A stretch of 64,000 nucleotides of DNA from Phascolomyces articulosus (GCA_025677815.1 JAIXMP010000022.1:1-64000); one strand, 5' to 3'. Shown: positions 9,190-21,933, counted from the stretch's first letter. The notes: generated by a model not told the origin, from the letters alone. Program-made: numbers and translations.

Positions 9190-12100
9190 ATGACCTGTTT
9201 TTTGACAAGCATTACTGGGGTAACGCGATGTTGTCGGTTTACGTATCGTACGCCATTACATTCTATTTCAATAACACCACGCTGGTATTCGAAACGAACA
9301 ACAACAGAGGTATAGTATTTTATATATTACATTTTAACTATTAAATGTGTAATATATTATACAGAAAGAAATTAGAATAACTTCTCGATTTTATAGAAAC
9401 TTAAAGCTGCCAATCCGTCAAAAAGTTTTGACTTGAAAGAATATCCGGCAGAATATATTCGTAATTTCAGCATTATTGCTCATATTGGTAAGTACGGAAT
9501 TAATGATGAAGGATATTTTACGAGAATAAACCATGACGTTAAATTATACAGTACTGATATGGTCACAACTACTGACTGTAAAAATATAATGTAGATCATG
9601 GTAAAAGTACACTCGCTGATAGGTAATATTATATTATTAAAATGCTTTGTAGTGTTTTATTGAAAGTAGTGATTAACGTAGTTTTTGAAACCAATATAGA
9701 TTACTTGAATACACAAATACCATCTCCTCCACTGGATCAAATAAACAAGTCCTGGATAAACTTAAAGTTGAACGTGAACGTGGTATTACCGTCAAAGCTC
9801 AGGTTTGTTGAACTAGAGGAAGAACGAAAAACCAGGGTTTTGTCAATCAGTAACCAACTCATTTATTTAGACAGTATCCATGTTTTATAAATATAAAGGA
9901 AATGAGTATTTGCTGAACCTCATTGACACACCTGTAAGTTTATGTTATTAAGCATAAAGGAGACGATTTAGAGTTCTTGCTATTGACCATTTTTATCATG
10001 CTTTGCCCAATGAAGGGACATGTGGATTTTAGTTATGAAGTATCACGTTCATTAGCAGCATGTCAAGGCACGATCCTTCTAGTCGATGCGGCACAGGGTA
10101 TTCAAGCACAGACTGTGGCCAACTTTTACCTTGCTTTCGGTGAAGGTCTTCATATAATACCTGTATTAAATAAGATAGACCTTCCAGGAGCCGACTGTGA
10201 GAGGACCATTAAGCAGATTGAAAGCGCGTTTGAATTGGATATGTCTTCTATATTAAAGGTATTTTAAAGGCACTGGACATGAAGGTGCTCCATATGAATA
10301 ACTGGAGAAATGATTATTTACTATTGCGATAGATTTCGGCGAAAACAGGCGTTAATATTGATTCCATTTTACCCAGCGTAATTGAGAATATTCCACCGTA
10401 AGTTATCGGTTTTGTTGTAATCAAATTATGTGTCAGGTTCAACAACAATTATATTTTTAGACCTACTGGAATAATTGATCGTCCGTTTCGAGCTCTTTTG
10501 TTTGATTCTTGGTATGATCAGTACGTTGGTGTTGTATGTATGTTGGGTGTTGTCGATGGCAAAATTAAAAAAGGTAATGGATATTTTCATGGGATTTAAG
10601 GCGTTGCCGATTACACTAATCTTTTCAATTGGTATCCTGAAGGCGATAAAATCACATCGGCGCATTCAATAAACAAGTATGAAGTGACTGAGGTACAAAT
10701 CACCACAGCATATATTTATATTCAAATATATCTAATCTCTCTGAAGCTAATAATTTTTTAAAAAAACATAGGTGGGTATTATGCATCCAGAGCAAGTACC
10801 CACCGGCTATCTGTGAGTGTTACAGACAGTTTTAGTTTTTATTTTATATGCACATTCTAGTCAAATAATAGCAACTAACCATGTATTTTTTATCTAGGCA
10901 CGCCGGCCAAGTAGGATACGTAATATGTGGAATGAAAACTGCTTCTGAGGCACATGTTGGGGATACTTTCCACCACGTTGGACAAAAAATCGATGAGCTT
11001 CCGGGTTTCCAACCTGCGCAATCTATGGTTTTTGCAGGAATCTTTCCCGTTGATACTAACGATTTTCAAAGGTTGGATGAATCTATTACAAAACTAACAC
11101 TAAATGATGCAAGTGTTTCCGTCCATAAAGAAACAAGGTAAGTGGAAGCAAAATTTCTCGTTTGATCTGAAAGTATATTTATTTATATAAATTAACTTGT
11201 ATAACTCCCTAGTCATGCTCTGGGTCAAGGATGGAGACTTGGTTTTTTGGGAACTTTACATATGGATGTTTTTCGTCAAAGGTTGGAAAATGTATGTAAT
11301 AAAGCCGATGATAGAGTAAAGAGAAACTTCATATATGTACCAGTGGGAGGTTTGCTACTTACCATAATATTTTGATAGGAATACGAAGCGAATATTATTG
11401 CAACACAGCCAACTGTACCATATCGGGGTGAGTTTGATATAATGCAACAATACCATCTTCCCCTATTTATTGATATAATTTCTGTACTACAGTTGTTTTC
11501 AAGGATAAAACCACACGAATTGTACGTAACCCATCTGACTTCCCTGATTCAGAAGAACGTGCATTCAAAGTAGCTCGTTTAGAAGAACCTATGGTATTAG
11601 CAACCATGATTTTTCCTGAAGTAAGTTTTACTAAATGTATATAAAATATAGTGAAGCTGATTAAGATTTATTAAAAAAAAATCCCACAATCACGATATTA
11701 AATTGATTTAGGAATATATGGGGAAAATGATCGAACTGTGCGGAGTAAGTTCACAAGGACAGAACAGAGGAAAAAAAAGTATACTAACATGTAGCTCAAT
11801 GCTAACTCCAGAGCCGACGAGGAGAGCAGCGTGATTATGTTTTTGTCGACGAGACTAGAGTGATGATGAAATATATATTACCATTAGCGGAAGTAGTGAC
11901 AGACTTTTATGATGAACTCAAAAGTCGTTCGTCGGGCTATGCATCATTTGATTATGAAGATGCTGGATATGAAGAAAGTGATTTGGTGAAGGTAATGTAT
12001 AAAACTCATATCCTTCTACCTTGGATAGCATAAATGTACTTATATAGTTGTAATATCAACAAACTTATATTTTTATTTTCTACAGATGACTGTATTACTG

Positions 12101-12665
12101 AATCATAAGCCAGTTGATGCCTTATCAGTTATTCTTCATCGATCGCAGGTGGATACTGTTGGCCGCGATTGGGTCAAACGTTTGAAAAAAGTTATTCAAA
12201 AGCAATTGTTCGAGATTGTTATTCAGACAGCACTTGGTGCTAAAATTATCGCACGAGAAACGTGAGTACCGGGTTGTGAAAAAAAATGATTTTTTAAATT
12301 ACTAAAGTGATTATCATTGTATATATTCATTCACTTGCAGGATCCCTGCGTTAAGAAAAAATGTTACTGCTAAATGCGTAAGTTACATGGGTAAAATAGT
12401 AAATGATTACATGTATAAACACTAAAGTGCTGTTTCATATGTTTCATATGTATCATAACATAGTATGGTGGTGATGTCTCTCGTAAAATGAAGTTATTGC
12501 AAAAACAAAAAGAAGGAAAGAAAAGGATGAAAATGATTGGTAAGTTTTATTAAACAAGTGATACATTGGCCATAAATTTCTAACGTCATATTTCCCATTG
12601 CGTCTTTAGGAAATGTGGAGATTCCACAAAAGGCGTTTTACGACTTCTTAGATAAAAAAGCATAA
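9190..12665 (+). CDS. GUF1: Mitochondrial translation factor Guf1 (EF4/LepA)
   Basis: GTPase of the LepA/EF4 family acting on mitochondrial ribosomes, thought to back-translocate or remodel stalled complexes. Twenty exons: 9190-9309, 9397-9487, 9595-9622, 9700-9802, 9871-9933, 10016-10258, 10333-10397, 10461-10573, 10643-10692, 10772-10812, 10898-11137, 11213-11291, 11379-11427, 11493-11620, 11712-11744, 11812-11991, 12086-12261, 12341-12377, 12464-12539, 12610-12665; 656 aa, close to yeast Guf1. The ATG at 9190 was chosen because it gives a classic presequence ([20 protein letters not shown]) in frame with the G domain; the ATG at 9229 is in another frame. G motifs: AHIDHGKST (about 68-76), DTPGH (133-137), NKID (about 187). 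The LepA C-terminal signature [13 protein letters not shown] is in exon 19 and [16 protein letters not shown] follows. Donors are mostly GTAAG; branch sites CTAAC are visible in several introns. Confidence 0.96.
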
Positions 12666-13034
12666 AACTCCTTCACATGATCGTATTGTTAGACTTCTGT
12701 AAAATGGCAATATCATGTATAACTACATTATTAATTAATTGTAAATTATTCAAAACAAAAAAATTAAAAAGTATCATACAATACAATACATGCTAATCAA
12801 CGACAAAACATGCATATCTCTAGAAATAGCAATTTATTATTATTAGTAGCTAGTAGATATAAAGGTTCCTTCCATTATTACCATCGTTTAAAGTAATCAT
12901 GCTGTGAAACATTCTATATAAAGTATAAAACATAAGCATACTTTAACTCAGACTTGTGGTGTAAAATTTGGTAATAAATAAAAGGAAGTTTATATGTAAC
13001 GAAAAAAAAATAACAAATTTATGCAAAATAGAAA
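12666..13034. other. Convergent 3' spacer
   Basis: About 370 bp of AT-rich sequence between the ends of GUF1 and the caleosin-domain gene. No reading frame or structured RNA seen. Confidence 0.5.
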
Positions 13035-14955
13035 TCACTTTTTTTTTAAAAAAGTAAGGGGATAACTGGGTAAACCAGAGAGTGCATCAGCCGTGATGAG
13101 ATGTGTCTTTGGATCTTGTAGTATAGTATAAATCACCATCCATTGTAATCGGTGCGCTGCCCAAGATCTGACTTGCCACCATTGTAATCGCTCTTCCTTG
13201 TTCATTCCACGCATCCCATCCCAAAATGTCAACCCAATCGTACTAGTACCATGCTGCTGCCGACCATAACGATTAACAAGGAATGCTCCGCGTCGACCAG
13301 TGAATAAGGATGCACTCGAACCATACGCAAGGGCAGGTACAAGCTTATTTGTGAATATCGGTAAAGTAAAGTAATCAATAATAGATCGATAGAGAAATGG
13401 AAATCGGTAAGGTGATGTCAACGGTGACAAACGAAGGTGCATCAACATTGTCATAGGTATAGCACTGATAAAAGAATAGCCCATTTCACGCAATGTTTTA
13501 AATGTATCCAGCATAGTAATTTTGCCCTGTTGATTCTTGTCAAATCGAGTAATTCGTTTGGATACAACCAAAGCCTCGTTTTTCTTTTGGGGATCAGTAT
13601 CATCCTTTCTTTCTTGCAGCAATGTCTGTTCCGGTGTGACCACATCAGCATCACTGTTGTTATTTTGTCTTGATTTCCATGCTTCTTGTTTCATCGCCTC
13701 ATTTAAAACGGTCTGCTCATCATATTCTGGTTTACTGGGCACGGGTCGTGGGGGAGCAGATGGTGGGGCCTTGTCAAGATTGGTACTAGTAACATTTGCA
13801 AACGAAGAGGGTACCTCTTCCTCTTGTTTCTTTTCCTTGGTCACCGTTTCAACTTGTGCAGTAGGAATCGCAGTTGCAGCTGCTTCAGCAGCATCACTTA
13901 TCTTGGATATTTCTGTATACATGGCTTTATCATTTTCATTGCTGGTAGAAACCCCTTGTTCATACATATGATTTGCCTGAGCCAATGTTGGGAAGTTTTC
14001 ATGTGTCACTTCGCCTGGGTCTATTGTTAAATCTGGCTGGTTTTCCAACTGTCGATTTTGTTTTTCAATTGCAATTTTACGCAGACTAGGCTCATCCTTT
14101 GGTGGAGGCGGTTTGGCGGCCATTTTGGCAAAGCTTTGTGAAGGAGGAGGCGGTTTCACTTTGATCGAGGGTGATCCCAGCATATCCTTGACATCTGGTA
14201 TACTTGATAAACTTTCAGTCAGACCTTCTCCAAGCCTTTCTCCAATATTTGGAGAAGTTGACTCTAAGCTCGGGAAATCCTTGTTACCAGCAACATTTGC
14301 AAACGAGCGTTGAGGGTGTGGTGGTATTGTCGGGTCCAAATGATCATGTTGTTTCGGGTTTTCACTTCCATGATTGTAGTGATTAATTAAATCACTAACA
14401 CCCATGGATTTTGAATTATGTGCTGGTTTGAAAGTTTCTTGAGGTAATGGAAAATCCGTGACAAATGCATAAGAACGCGTGCTATTGGATTCTATTATTA
14501 TCCCGCATAAAATATAAAATAGGAATCAGTCATTATCATTATTATTGTAAACAGACTATAGATAATATTAATATTAAAGATTATGTATAGTTATGTATAT
14601 TTCATTTAGCTTTGATACCTGAATTGTTTGATGACGATGACGATGATGATGATGACGATGATGAATTTTTATTCAGTAAAGTACTCACACCTGTGTTGGA
14701 AGACGAATCATTTTTTGTGTTTTTATTGGTAAAAGTAGCGGCCTCTTGTGGTAATGGAAAATCCTTTGTCCATGATGATTGACTACCTCCGATAGAAGAA
14801 CTTGCTACTTGTTGTTCATCCAAATAGTGCTGATGATGATGGTCTTGGTCATGAGGATCGACGCCTCTAAATTTTATAGACTTATTATTATTATTAATAA
14901 TATTATTATTGGTGTTACTTCGCGAACGTTTCCATTCACTGGTTTGGTTTGACAT
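13035..14955 (-). CDS. Caleosin-domain protein with long disordered N-terminus
   Basis: Two exons (14955-14619, 14491-13035) give 597 aa. The last 180 residues form a caleosin domain, a family bound to lipid droplets or ER through a hydrophobic proline-rich hairpin; some members are heme peroxygenases. An EF-hand-like loop (DKNQQGKITMLD, about 428) has Gln at position 5 and Asp at 12, so calcium binding is uncertain. It is followed by a hydrophobic Pro-bearing segment (RLSPLTSPYRFPF) and the C-terminal block FWDGMRGM…RLQWMVIYTILQDP. The His that precedes the EF-hand in plant peroxygenase caleosins appears absent (SKRITRFDKN), so catalysis is doubtful. The first 420 residues are low complexity (His, Ser, Asn, Pro, Glu) and carry repeated short motifs: DFPLPQE twice, SFANVA, SFAKMA, SFANVT, DFPSL, NFPTL. 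A poly-Ser run comes from a GAT/GAC repeat (14636-14664). Confidence 0.8.
14636..14664 (-). repeat. GAT/GAC trinucleotide tract coding poly-Ser
   Basis: Imperfect (GAT/GAC)n on the + strand, read as about a dozen serines near the end of exon 1 of the caleosin-domain gene. Such tracts are length-variable between strains. Confidence 0.7.
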
Positions 14956-15725
14956 GGTCTTTTTCGGGGGAGGCTAGGTGAAGAAAGAAATGAAGGGAAG
15001 AAGAAGAAAAAAGAAAAAGGCAAAACATTTTTAAGAAACAAGGAAAATTATGCTTCGATGTGTCAGATTTTTACTTATTGGGTCGAATGGATGTGTGGAA
15101 AAAAAGAAAAAAAAAAGAGTTCATCCAATCCAATCGGATTTACCATACTTAGAATTAAAAAGTCTCGACCATCGAAATGCTGGTCTGTGCGATCATAACT
15201 AAAAGTAAAATAATAAACATTTGTTTCGTTTGAGGGAGTTTTTTTTTCTTTCTTTTTCTCTTTTTTTCTTTTTCATCGTCATTATTGAATTTGTTAAAAA
15301 GCGATAATCATTATCTCAATATCGTATTCTTATACTTCTCCTTCTCATCAACATATTCATCAAGTATCTGAATAACAACAATAATAATCCCCTTTCTTCT
15401 TCTCCCAAATCAAATTATCGTATTATACCTCCCCCACCTCTCCCTTCTCTCCTAAGTTCTCTATAAAGATATATAAAAAAAAACAATTCCTTTTTTTTAT
15501 ATTGTCTTTTATTTTTTCTTCTTTTTTCTCTCCTTCTTTTTTTTATATCTCTTTTCTTTTTTAAATCGTCGTGGTTTGTCGTCCGTTCTGGAATTCCAAC
15601 TCGTTTCTCAACAACAAGAACGGCCCGTTCGAGGCCATAAACGTAAAAGAAGTATTGTTCAAGATTCATACACCCATCTTGGACAACATAGAGGATCGTT
15701 CGGTTTGGCTGGATCGCCCACCGTG
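14956..15725. other. Divergent spacer between caleosin-domain and NATD1-like genes
   Basis: T-rich and pyrimidine-rich on the + strand (15240-15560), as seen upstream of other genes here. The + frame is already open from about 15576 but without an ATG before 15726, so part of this stretch is either 5' UTR or N-terminal coding sequence. Confidence 0.5.
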
Positions 15726-16576
15726 ATGATGGGATCACGAGCAACACCATCTTTACCAATGACAACTAGTAACACATCTGCTTATTACGGACATTCCTCA
15801 TCGATCAATCAAAATCTCAAAAGTAACGTTATAAAAATGGCAACTGCCTCATTACCAATAGCAACTATTACACCATCAACAGTAACTAAACAACAAACAC
15901 AACAACTATCAAGAGTTAACAATAATAATCGTAACAGTGCCATTACCATGGGAACCAACACTAATAATGGTCGGAAGCGTTCAATGGATGCGGGTACCCA
16001 GATAGAAAAGGGATCCCCTCCAACAAAAGCAAGAATTATAGATTCACCTTTTGCAACTGAAACATTTGATATTGTTCATGACAGGCAGGCCTGTATGTTC
16101 AAAATGAAGTTAGACGGAAGAGGAAGTATTGGTAAGATATTAAAGAAATCGATTCAAATGGTTGGTGTGTCAAAAAGAGGAAGAGGATCGTCAGTATCAA
16201 AGAATTAAATGGATGATCTTTTTCTTTTTTTTTTTTTTTTTTTTTTTTGGTTCAGCTGCATTGTGTTACTTACCAACAAGAGTACAAACTTTGATCGAGT
16301 TTTATCATACAGTAAGCTATTTAGAATCAAATAATAACGAAAATCCAAATGATTCATGTATATTAATTAATTATAAATTATTTTTAGGAAATTCCAATTG
16401 GATATCGTGACATGGGACTTGGAGACCAGCTCGTCAAAAAAGCATTTGAATGGGCTGAAGAACGTAAGGCATTAATCATAGCAACTTGCCCGTTTGTTCG
16501 TCGATATCTTGTACGTCATCAACATGGCAATGTTGTTCGTACAGAACAAGAAGCTATTGAATGGTTAATGAAATAA
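15726..16576 (+). CDS. YjdJ/NATD1-type GNAT acetyltransferase with disordered N-terminus
   Basis: Three exons (15726-16131, 16256-16311, 16388-16576) give 216 aa. The last 95 residues match the small YjdJ-like GNAT domain: DRQACMFKMKLDG, ALCYLP, IEFYHTEIP, then the acetyl-CoA loop region GYRDMGLGDQLVKKAFEWA, then ATCPFVRRYLVRHQ. In human NATD1 this domain stands alone at about 110 aa; here it follows a Ser/Thr/Asn-rich tail containing GRKRSMDAG. Substrate unknown. The first in-frame ATG is at 15726, but the frame is open and protein-like (GHKRKRSIVQDSY) back to 15576 with no ATG. Translation may start at a non-AUG codon, or an upstream exon may join, for example at the AAG before 15622. Intron 1 has an acceptor preceded by a T-run of more than 20. 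Confidence 0.8.
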
Positions 16577-17852
16577 ATCATATTTACAATAAAGTGTTTT
16601 ATTATATGAAATTGTGAGATATTTAATGACTTTTCTTCATCAAACGGCTTTGCTGGTGACACCAATATTTTTGTGGGTTGTGCAAGGATAAAAAGATCAG
16701 AGATCTCGACTCCAGCCCGTCTTCAATTATATTAGTAAACTTGTTAATTCATTTTTATTCTACGTATAGTAAACTATCTTCTGACATAGAACTTATGATT
16801 AGTACTATATAGACTAACAACAACATATTTTTATCTTCATCATTCAAAACGTTATATGAAGTTACATTACTACTTTCTATGCATAAAATACCGCTTAAGT
16901 AAAAAGATATTTTTTTAGAATGCAGCGTTATTGAAAGTTTTGACCGCTACCTAAACTCGAAACAACGCTCGTCAAATACCTTGAAACGTTTTAAGTGTCA
17001 CAAAGAATTGACACATGAATATGATCGAAAAACGGTAGCAAAACACGTCCTTTTAAACTAAGTAAACCTTGTTTTTTAATAATGATAAGCAACCAGACTT
17101 GCATTTATTTAATATAAACAATGAAGTGTAATAACGATGATAATGATTGACAGATGAAACAAATGATAATTTATATTAATAATAATTACAATACAAGAAG
17201 GAGAAGTACATAAGAAGAAGAAGAAGAAGATCAAGTGAAGGAGGAAGAAGAAGAGAGGAGGTGGTGTAAATATACTTTTAATAGTAGTTAAAGTGTAACA
17301 AAAGTTAAAAATGAATTTGGGTGTACTCCAATTTTGGTTGCATCACATTTATTTTTTATTTTTATATATTTTTTTTTGGGTCTCTTTTTCCTTTTCCCTT
17401 TTTCCTTTCTTTTCAACCTTAAAAAATACTTATCATCCTCATCCATTTTATTATTTATTAACCTATTATTACGGTCACTTTTTACTATTCTTTTACTTAT
17501 TATAATAATAACTTGATTTCTTCTCTCTTCCCCCAACCTCTCCTTCCTTCATATTATATTCATTCTCTTAATTCCATATATATCACCCACCCACCCACCC
17601 CCCAAAAAAAAGAAGACTCTTTCCCTCGTGTATACCCACCAAACCAACTTATTACTACCATATATACTACAACCCATATTACAAACTATTTTCTACTTTT
17701 TATACTTTCTTTCTTTTCTCTCTCTCTCTCTCTATTATTGTTATCATTCTTATATTTATTATCAACTATTTTTCTCAAAACAAAAAAATTATCACTGTAA
17801 TCAAAAATATATATTTATATCTTATTCGTAACTTAGTAACTGTATTATCATT
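16577..17852. other. Intergenic; long pyrimidine-rich leader of the kinase gene
   Basis: 16600-17150 is AT-rich without coding signal. 17205-17262 is a purine-rich AAG/GAGGAAG tract. 17330-17850 is strongly CT/T-rich and without stable frames, typical of a long 5' untranslated leader before the start at 17853. No RNA gene recognised. Confidence 0.45.
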
Positions 17853-20755
17853 ATGACAGCCGCCACCATAGCGCCACCACCAACCGTTGTAACAACCGAA
17901 TATCAACAACAACCTTCCCATCAGCAACAACAACAACAACAACAACAAAGAGAACCTGAAGTTCTTACACGTAGGTCACCATCCGTTCGCTCATCTAATC
18001 ATGAATCCAAACGATTATCCCTTTCATCACGAGACCCGTCATCACTTCAACGACATGGTAGTACCCAAAGTCAAACCAGCTCTTTGGATAATAAAAAACG
18101 ACGTAGTCAAGAAAGTTTAGTGAGCAGACGACAATCCGAACGGCGAAAACCCATTCGTATTCAAAACTATATAATTAATCGAAAAACCATTGGTGCTGGT
18201 AGTATGGGTAAAGTCAAATTAGCAGAATGTTTGACCGATACAGACCGACAACAGGTACAGCCATATTTTTTTTTTATATTTAAACCCATGTGTGCGTGTG
18301 TGCGCGTGTGTGCGTGTGTCTGTATGCTCCATATTTTTGAAATGAGTTCCTTTTTTTTCCCTCTTTTTTTTTTTTTTCAATATCCTTAAAAAAACCTGTT
18401 TTTTTTCTGTTATTTCCTTCCTATTGATATGCTGTATCATGTAATTTATTTCATAGTACGCGGTCAAGATCATGCCTAAAGTGAATTTAGCAGCCATGTC
18501 AGATGCAAATAGTAATAAAGCCAAAGATCCAAAAGATACACCTAAAGAACGAGAGCAAAGGACTGTACGAGAAATGGCCATGATGCAACTTTTACGACAT
18601 CCAAATATTTGTCAATTAAAAGAATGGATTAATGAGGGTGATTATTATTATATGTTTTTGGAGTATGTAGATGGCGGTCAGCTGCTTGACTACATCATCA
18701 GCCACGGTAAACTACGCGAGAAACAAGCCCGAAAATTCGCCCGACAAATTGTCAGCGCTTTAGGTAATATTATAATCATTTTCATTTCTCTTTTGACAAC
18801 AAAACGTCCAAAAAGAGAAAGAGAGAAAAGAAGGAGTGAAAGAAAGAAGAGAGAATCAATATTGATTATTATCATTATTATTATTACTATGACTTGTAGA
18901 CTATTGCCATCGAAATTCTATTGTACATCGAGGTAAAAACACGAGTTCGTTAGCCCACTTTGATTGATTATTGTTATTATTATTATTACTATGTGTATAC
19001 TAAAAAAAAAACTCATGCCAACCCCTCCCCTTCTTCTATACAATTCCCCCATTCTTTTGGTCCTTTCCGGTGCTTGCCTTTTTTGGACCAGACCTGAAAA
19101 TAGAAAACATTCTGATTACTCGAGATGAAGATATCAAAATTATTGATTTTGGTCTGTCCAATATTTATTCTCCTTCACGTTTGCTGAGTACTTTCTGTGG
19201 CTCACTTTATTTCGCTGCTCCAGAATTATTACAAGCGAGACATTATACTGGCCCTGAAGTTGATGTTTGGAGTTTTGGTGTCGTACTTTATGTTCTTGTA
19301 TGTGGTCGTGTTCCTTTTGATGATACCAGTTTACCTGCTTTGCATGCAAAAATTAAAGCTGGTCAAGTGGATGGGTACCCTGACCATTTGAGTAAAGGTA
19401 AAATTCTCGATTCACCCTTCTTTTCCCCATTATCCAACTTATTCACTTCAACTCCTTCCCACCCTTTTTTTTTTTCTCAATCTTTTGTTGATGGGTGATT
19501 TATTGATTTGAACGAATAGATTGTGTTGATCTGTTAACCAAGATTCTTGTTGTCGATCCCAAAAGACGTGCAACGTTATCTCAAGTTCGTTCTCATCCTT
19601 GGATGAATAAAGGTCATGATGATCCAATCCAAAACCATATTCCTCATCGGCAAGCTTTAGATTCTATTGATATGGATATTGTTGCTGGTATGGGTGGGTT
19701 TGGGTTTGGAGAACCTAAGGATATTTATACCAAACTGGAATCCCTTATTGCCAAATCTGAATATCGTAATGCAGCCTCTCAAATTGATCATAATTATCAG
19801 CAAAACTTACTTAATCAAGGCTATTCCAGTAAACCACGTTGGCGCAGAAGTTTGAAATCAAAACGTTCGTCTCAAGTTCAAGATGATCCCCAATCTTTAC
19901 CTGCCATGTATGAACCATTAGTATCTATTTATTATCTTGCCAAGGAAAAGAAAGAATATGATAATCGACAACGCCAACTTAAGCGGGCACAGATGACTTC
20001 AGCACAATCTACGCCTATATTACGACGCAGCAACAGTACGATTGCTACAAGTACAACATCACGTATTGAAGCAGGAGGTGGGTTAACTCGGCGCAAGACA
20101 GATCGTACACCTAGCACACCAAAGTTAACTGGCACAAGTGGCAATGCCAACCACCAAAGTACCAATAATAACGCAAGTTCTAATGTCACACGATCGGGCA
20201 GTGTTAATTTCCCCACACGATCGAATAGTATGCGTGGTGCATCCTCGGCCCTTTTGGCACGAAGCAAAAGTGCTGCTCGCAAAATTGGTGCCATGTTACC
20301 CAATACAAACATCCAACGTCATTCATTTGTGGAGGATTCGCCTGACAAGGCGTTGCCTCCATTGCCTAGTAGCCAAGCCAATGATGATAGTAGCCATAAG
20401 AATAATGATTCTTCCACAGGTGCTGTACCAGAACCTAAACCGGTAGCTTCATTATCAACTCCTTTAAAAAAAACGTTCCAACAATTACTGAAGGTGGATA
20501 ATAAGGATGGAACTGACAAACAAAGACCATCATGGCGACGTCTTTCGATTAGTCGTCCTTCAAAATACTCCCGTGCATCCATGGAAGCTGCAAGTGCTGT
20601 TGAACCAATGCCTCCACCACCTGCTCAAAGTAAATCAGCGGCTGCAAGCAATGGTCGGGTTTCTGAATCTGTTGACACCCGAGGTAATATTTTTTTTTTT
20701 TGGTTTTTTTTCCTTTGCTCTCGATTTTACGATTAAAAATAAGTTACTCATGTTC

Positions 20756-20811
<56 letters not shown>

Positions 20812-21282
20812 GATACTGATATAGGCCCTATGCCCAAATTAGGAGCACATCCAAAGAGTCTTTTCAACTTTAACCGACGACACTTGTTCCGAAGTACACC
20901 TCAAAAACTGATGGATGATTTGAACGATCTTTTATGGTTAATGAATATCCGAACACAACAGTCTGTCTTGGAACCTTTTGTATTGGATTGTGAATGTGAT
21001 TACCCAGATTGGCTCAAGTTTTTAACAAAACCCAGTGATTCGGATTCAGGACAATCAAGTCATATTGAAACGGGACCAGGTGCTGATTCAGATTTGGAAG
21101 GTGAACCTTTACGATTTACTGTCATGATTTATCAGGCACGCTGGGCTGGTGGTCGATTGGGTGTCAAAGTGAAGGAAGCAGAAGATGAAACTACCTCAAA
21201 TGGCACATCCAAAATATATCGAAATTTGTATCATACTATACTTTGTGAACTAGGCAAGGTGGCAGGTCGAACGCAAGCATAG
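17853..21282 (+). CDS. KIN1: Kin1/Par-1/MARK-family Ser/Thr kinase with KA1 domain
   Basis: Six exons (17853-18254, 18457-18763, 18900-18932, 19092-19397, 19520-20683, 20813-21282) give 893 aa. Kin1/Par-1 kinases act at the plasma membrane in cell polarity, exocytosis and septation. A Gln-rich, Ser/Arg-rich head (1-100) precedes the kinase domain (about 104-380): [29 protein letters not shown] split over exons 3/4, DFGLSN, a T-loop with [15 protein letters not shown] where the Thr is the usual activating site, and the end at HPWMNK. A long linker with many Ser/Arg (RSNSTI, RRKTDR) and a PPLP stretch follows. The last 110 residues ([20 protein letters not shown] … [19 protein letters not shown]) are a KA1 membrane-binding domain. 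The last intron is almost wholly a CA/TA microsatellite that runs into the 3' splice site. Confidence 0.93.
20761..20812 (+). repeat. (CA)n(TA)n microsatellite forming the end of KIN1 intron 5
   Basis: About 13 CA units followed by about 12 TA units run directly into the acceptor AG at 20811-20812. There is no normal polypyrimidine tract between the repeat and the exon. Confidence 0.9.
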
Positions 21283-21933
21283 ATATTTTTTATTTGCTGT
21301 TTGTTGCATAATAATAATAATAATAATAATAATAATAGTAGTAGTAGTAGTAGTAGTAGTAGTAGAAGCAGTAGTAGTAGCAATAGCAGTAGCAGTAGTA
21401 GTAGTAGTAGCATCAGTATTCATTAGCCTACATCTTATTATTGTATCTTTCTTCTCTACTTTTATATCTCCCTTTTCCCCTTCAATTCCCACATACACTC
21501 GCAACCAACAATTACACTCTTATTCACTTTCTTATTTTATCTATATTATATTTTATATTTTATATTATGTTTTAGTTTATGTTATATTAAAAAAATCAGC
21601 ACCGTAAATCAAATAGGATGAATCCAAAAATAGTAATTGTAATATACGATACAAAACAGCAAAAGAGCAAATAAAAGACAAAGTAACAAGGTAATTATGT
21701 GTGTGCGTGATGTGTTAATAGGTGGGTAGTATGGGTAATAGTAATGTAACAAATATTATAAAATGATATAATGAATGAATTCAAGTAAGAAACAGAACGA
21801 GAAAAATGTACATGGGATGAATAAAAAAAAAAAAAGATTTACAAAGGTTACAGACGTGTGAAGTGAACGAGTGCAATAGGAGCTATTAAATACAGTTATG
21901 ATTTTACCATGCATTAGTTGGTGCCCATGGATC
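21283..21933. other. Convergent spacer with long trinucleotide repeat
   Basis: Contains the ATA/GTA repeat at 21308-21412, then AT-rich sequence between the 3' ends of KIN1 and the Zn2Cys6 gene. No gene seen. Confidence 0.5.
21308..21412. repeat. (ATA)n(GTA)n trinucleotide repeat in KIN1 3' flank
   Basis: About 10 ATA units, then about 25 GTA-type units with GCA/GAA interruptions, starting 26 bp after the KIN1 stop and probably in its 3' UTR. Interruptions suggest an older tract. Confidence 0.9.

Noticed and set aside
9229..9342. Start of GUF1 at the ATG at 9229
   Set aside because: Its frame does not join the G-domain exon and yields no presequence. The ATG at 9190 joins in frame and gives an Arg/Ser/Thr-rich mitochondrial leader.
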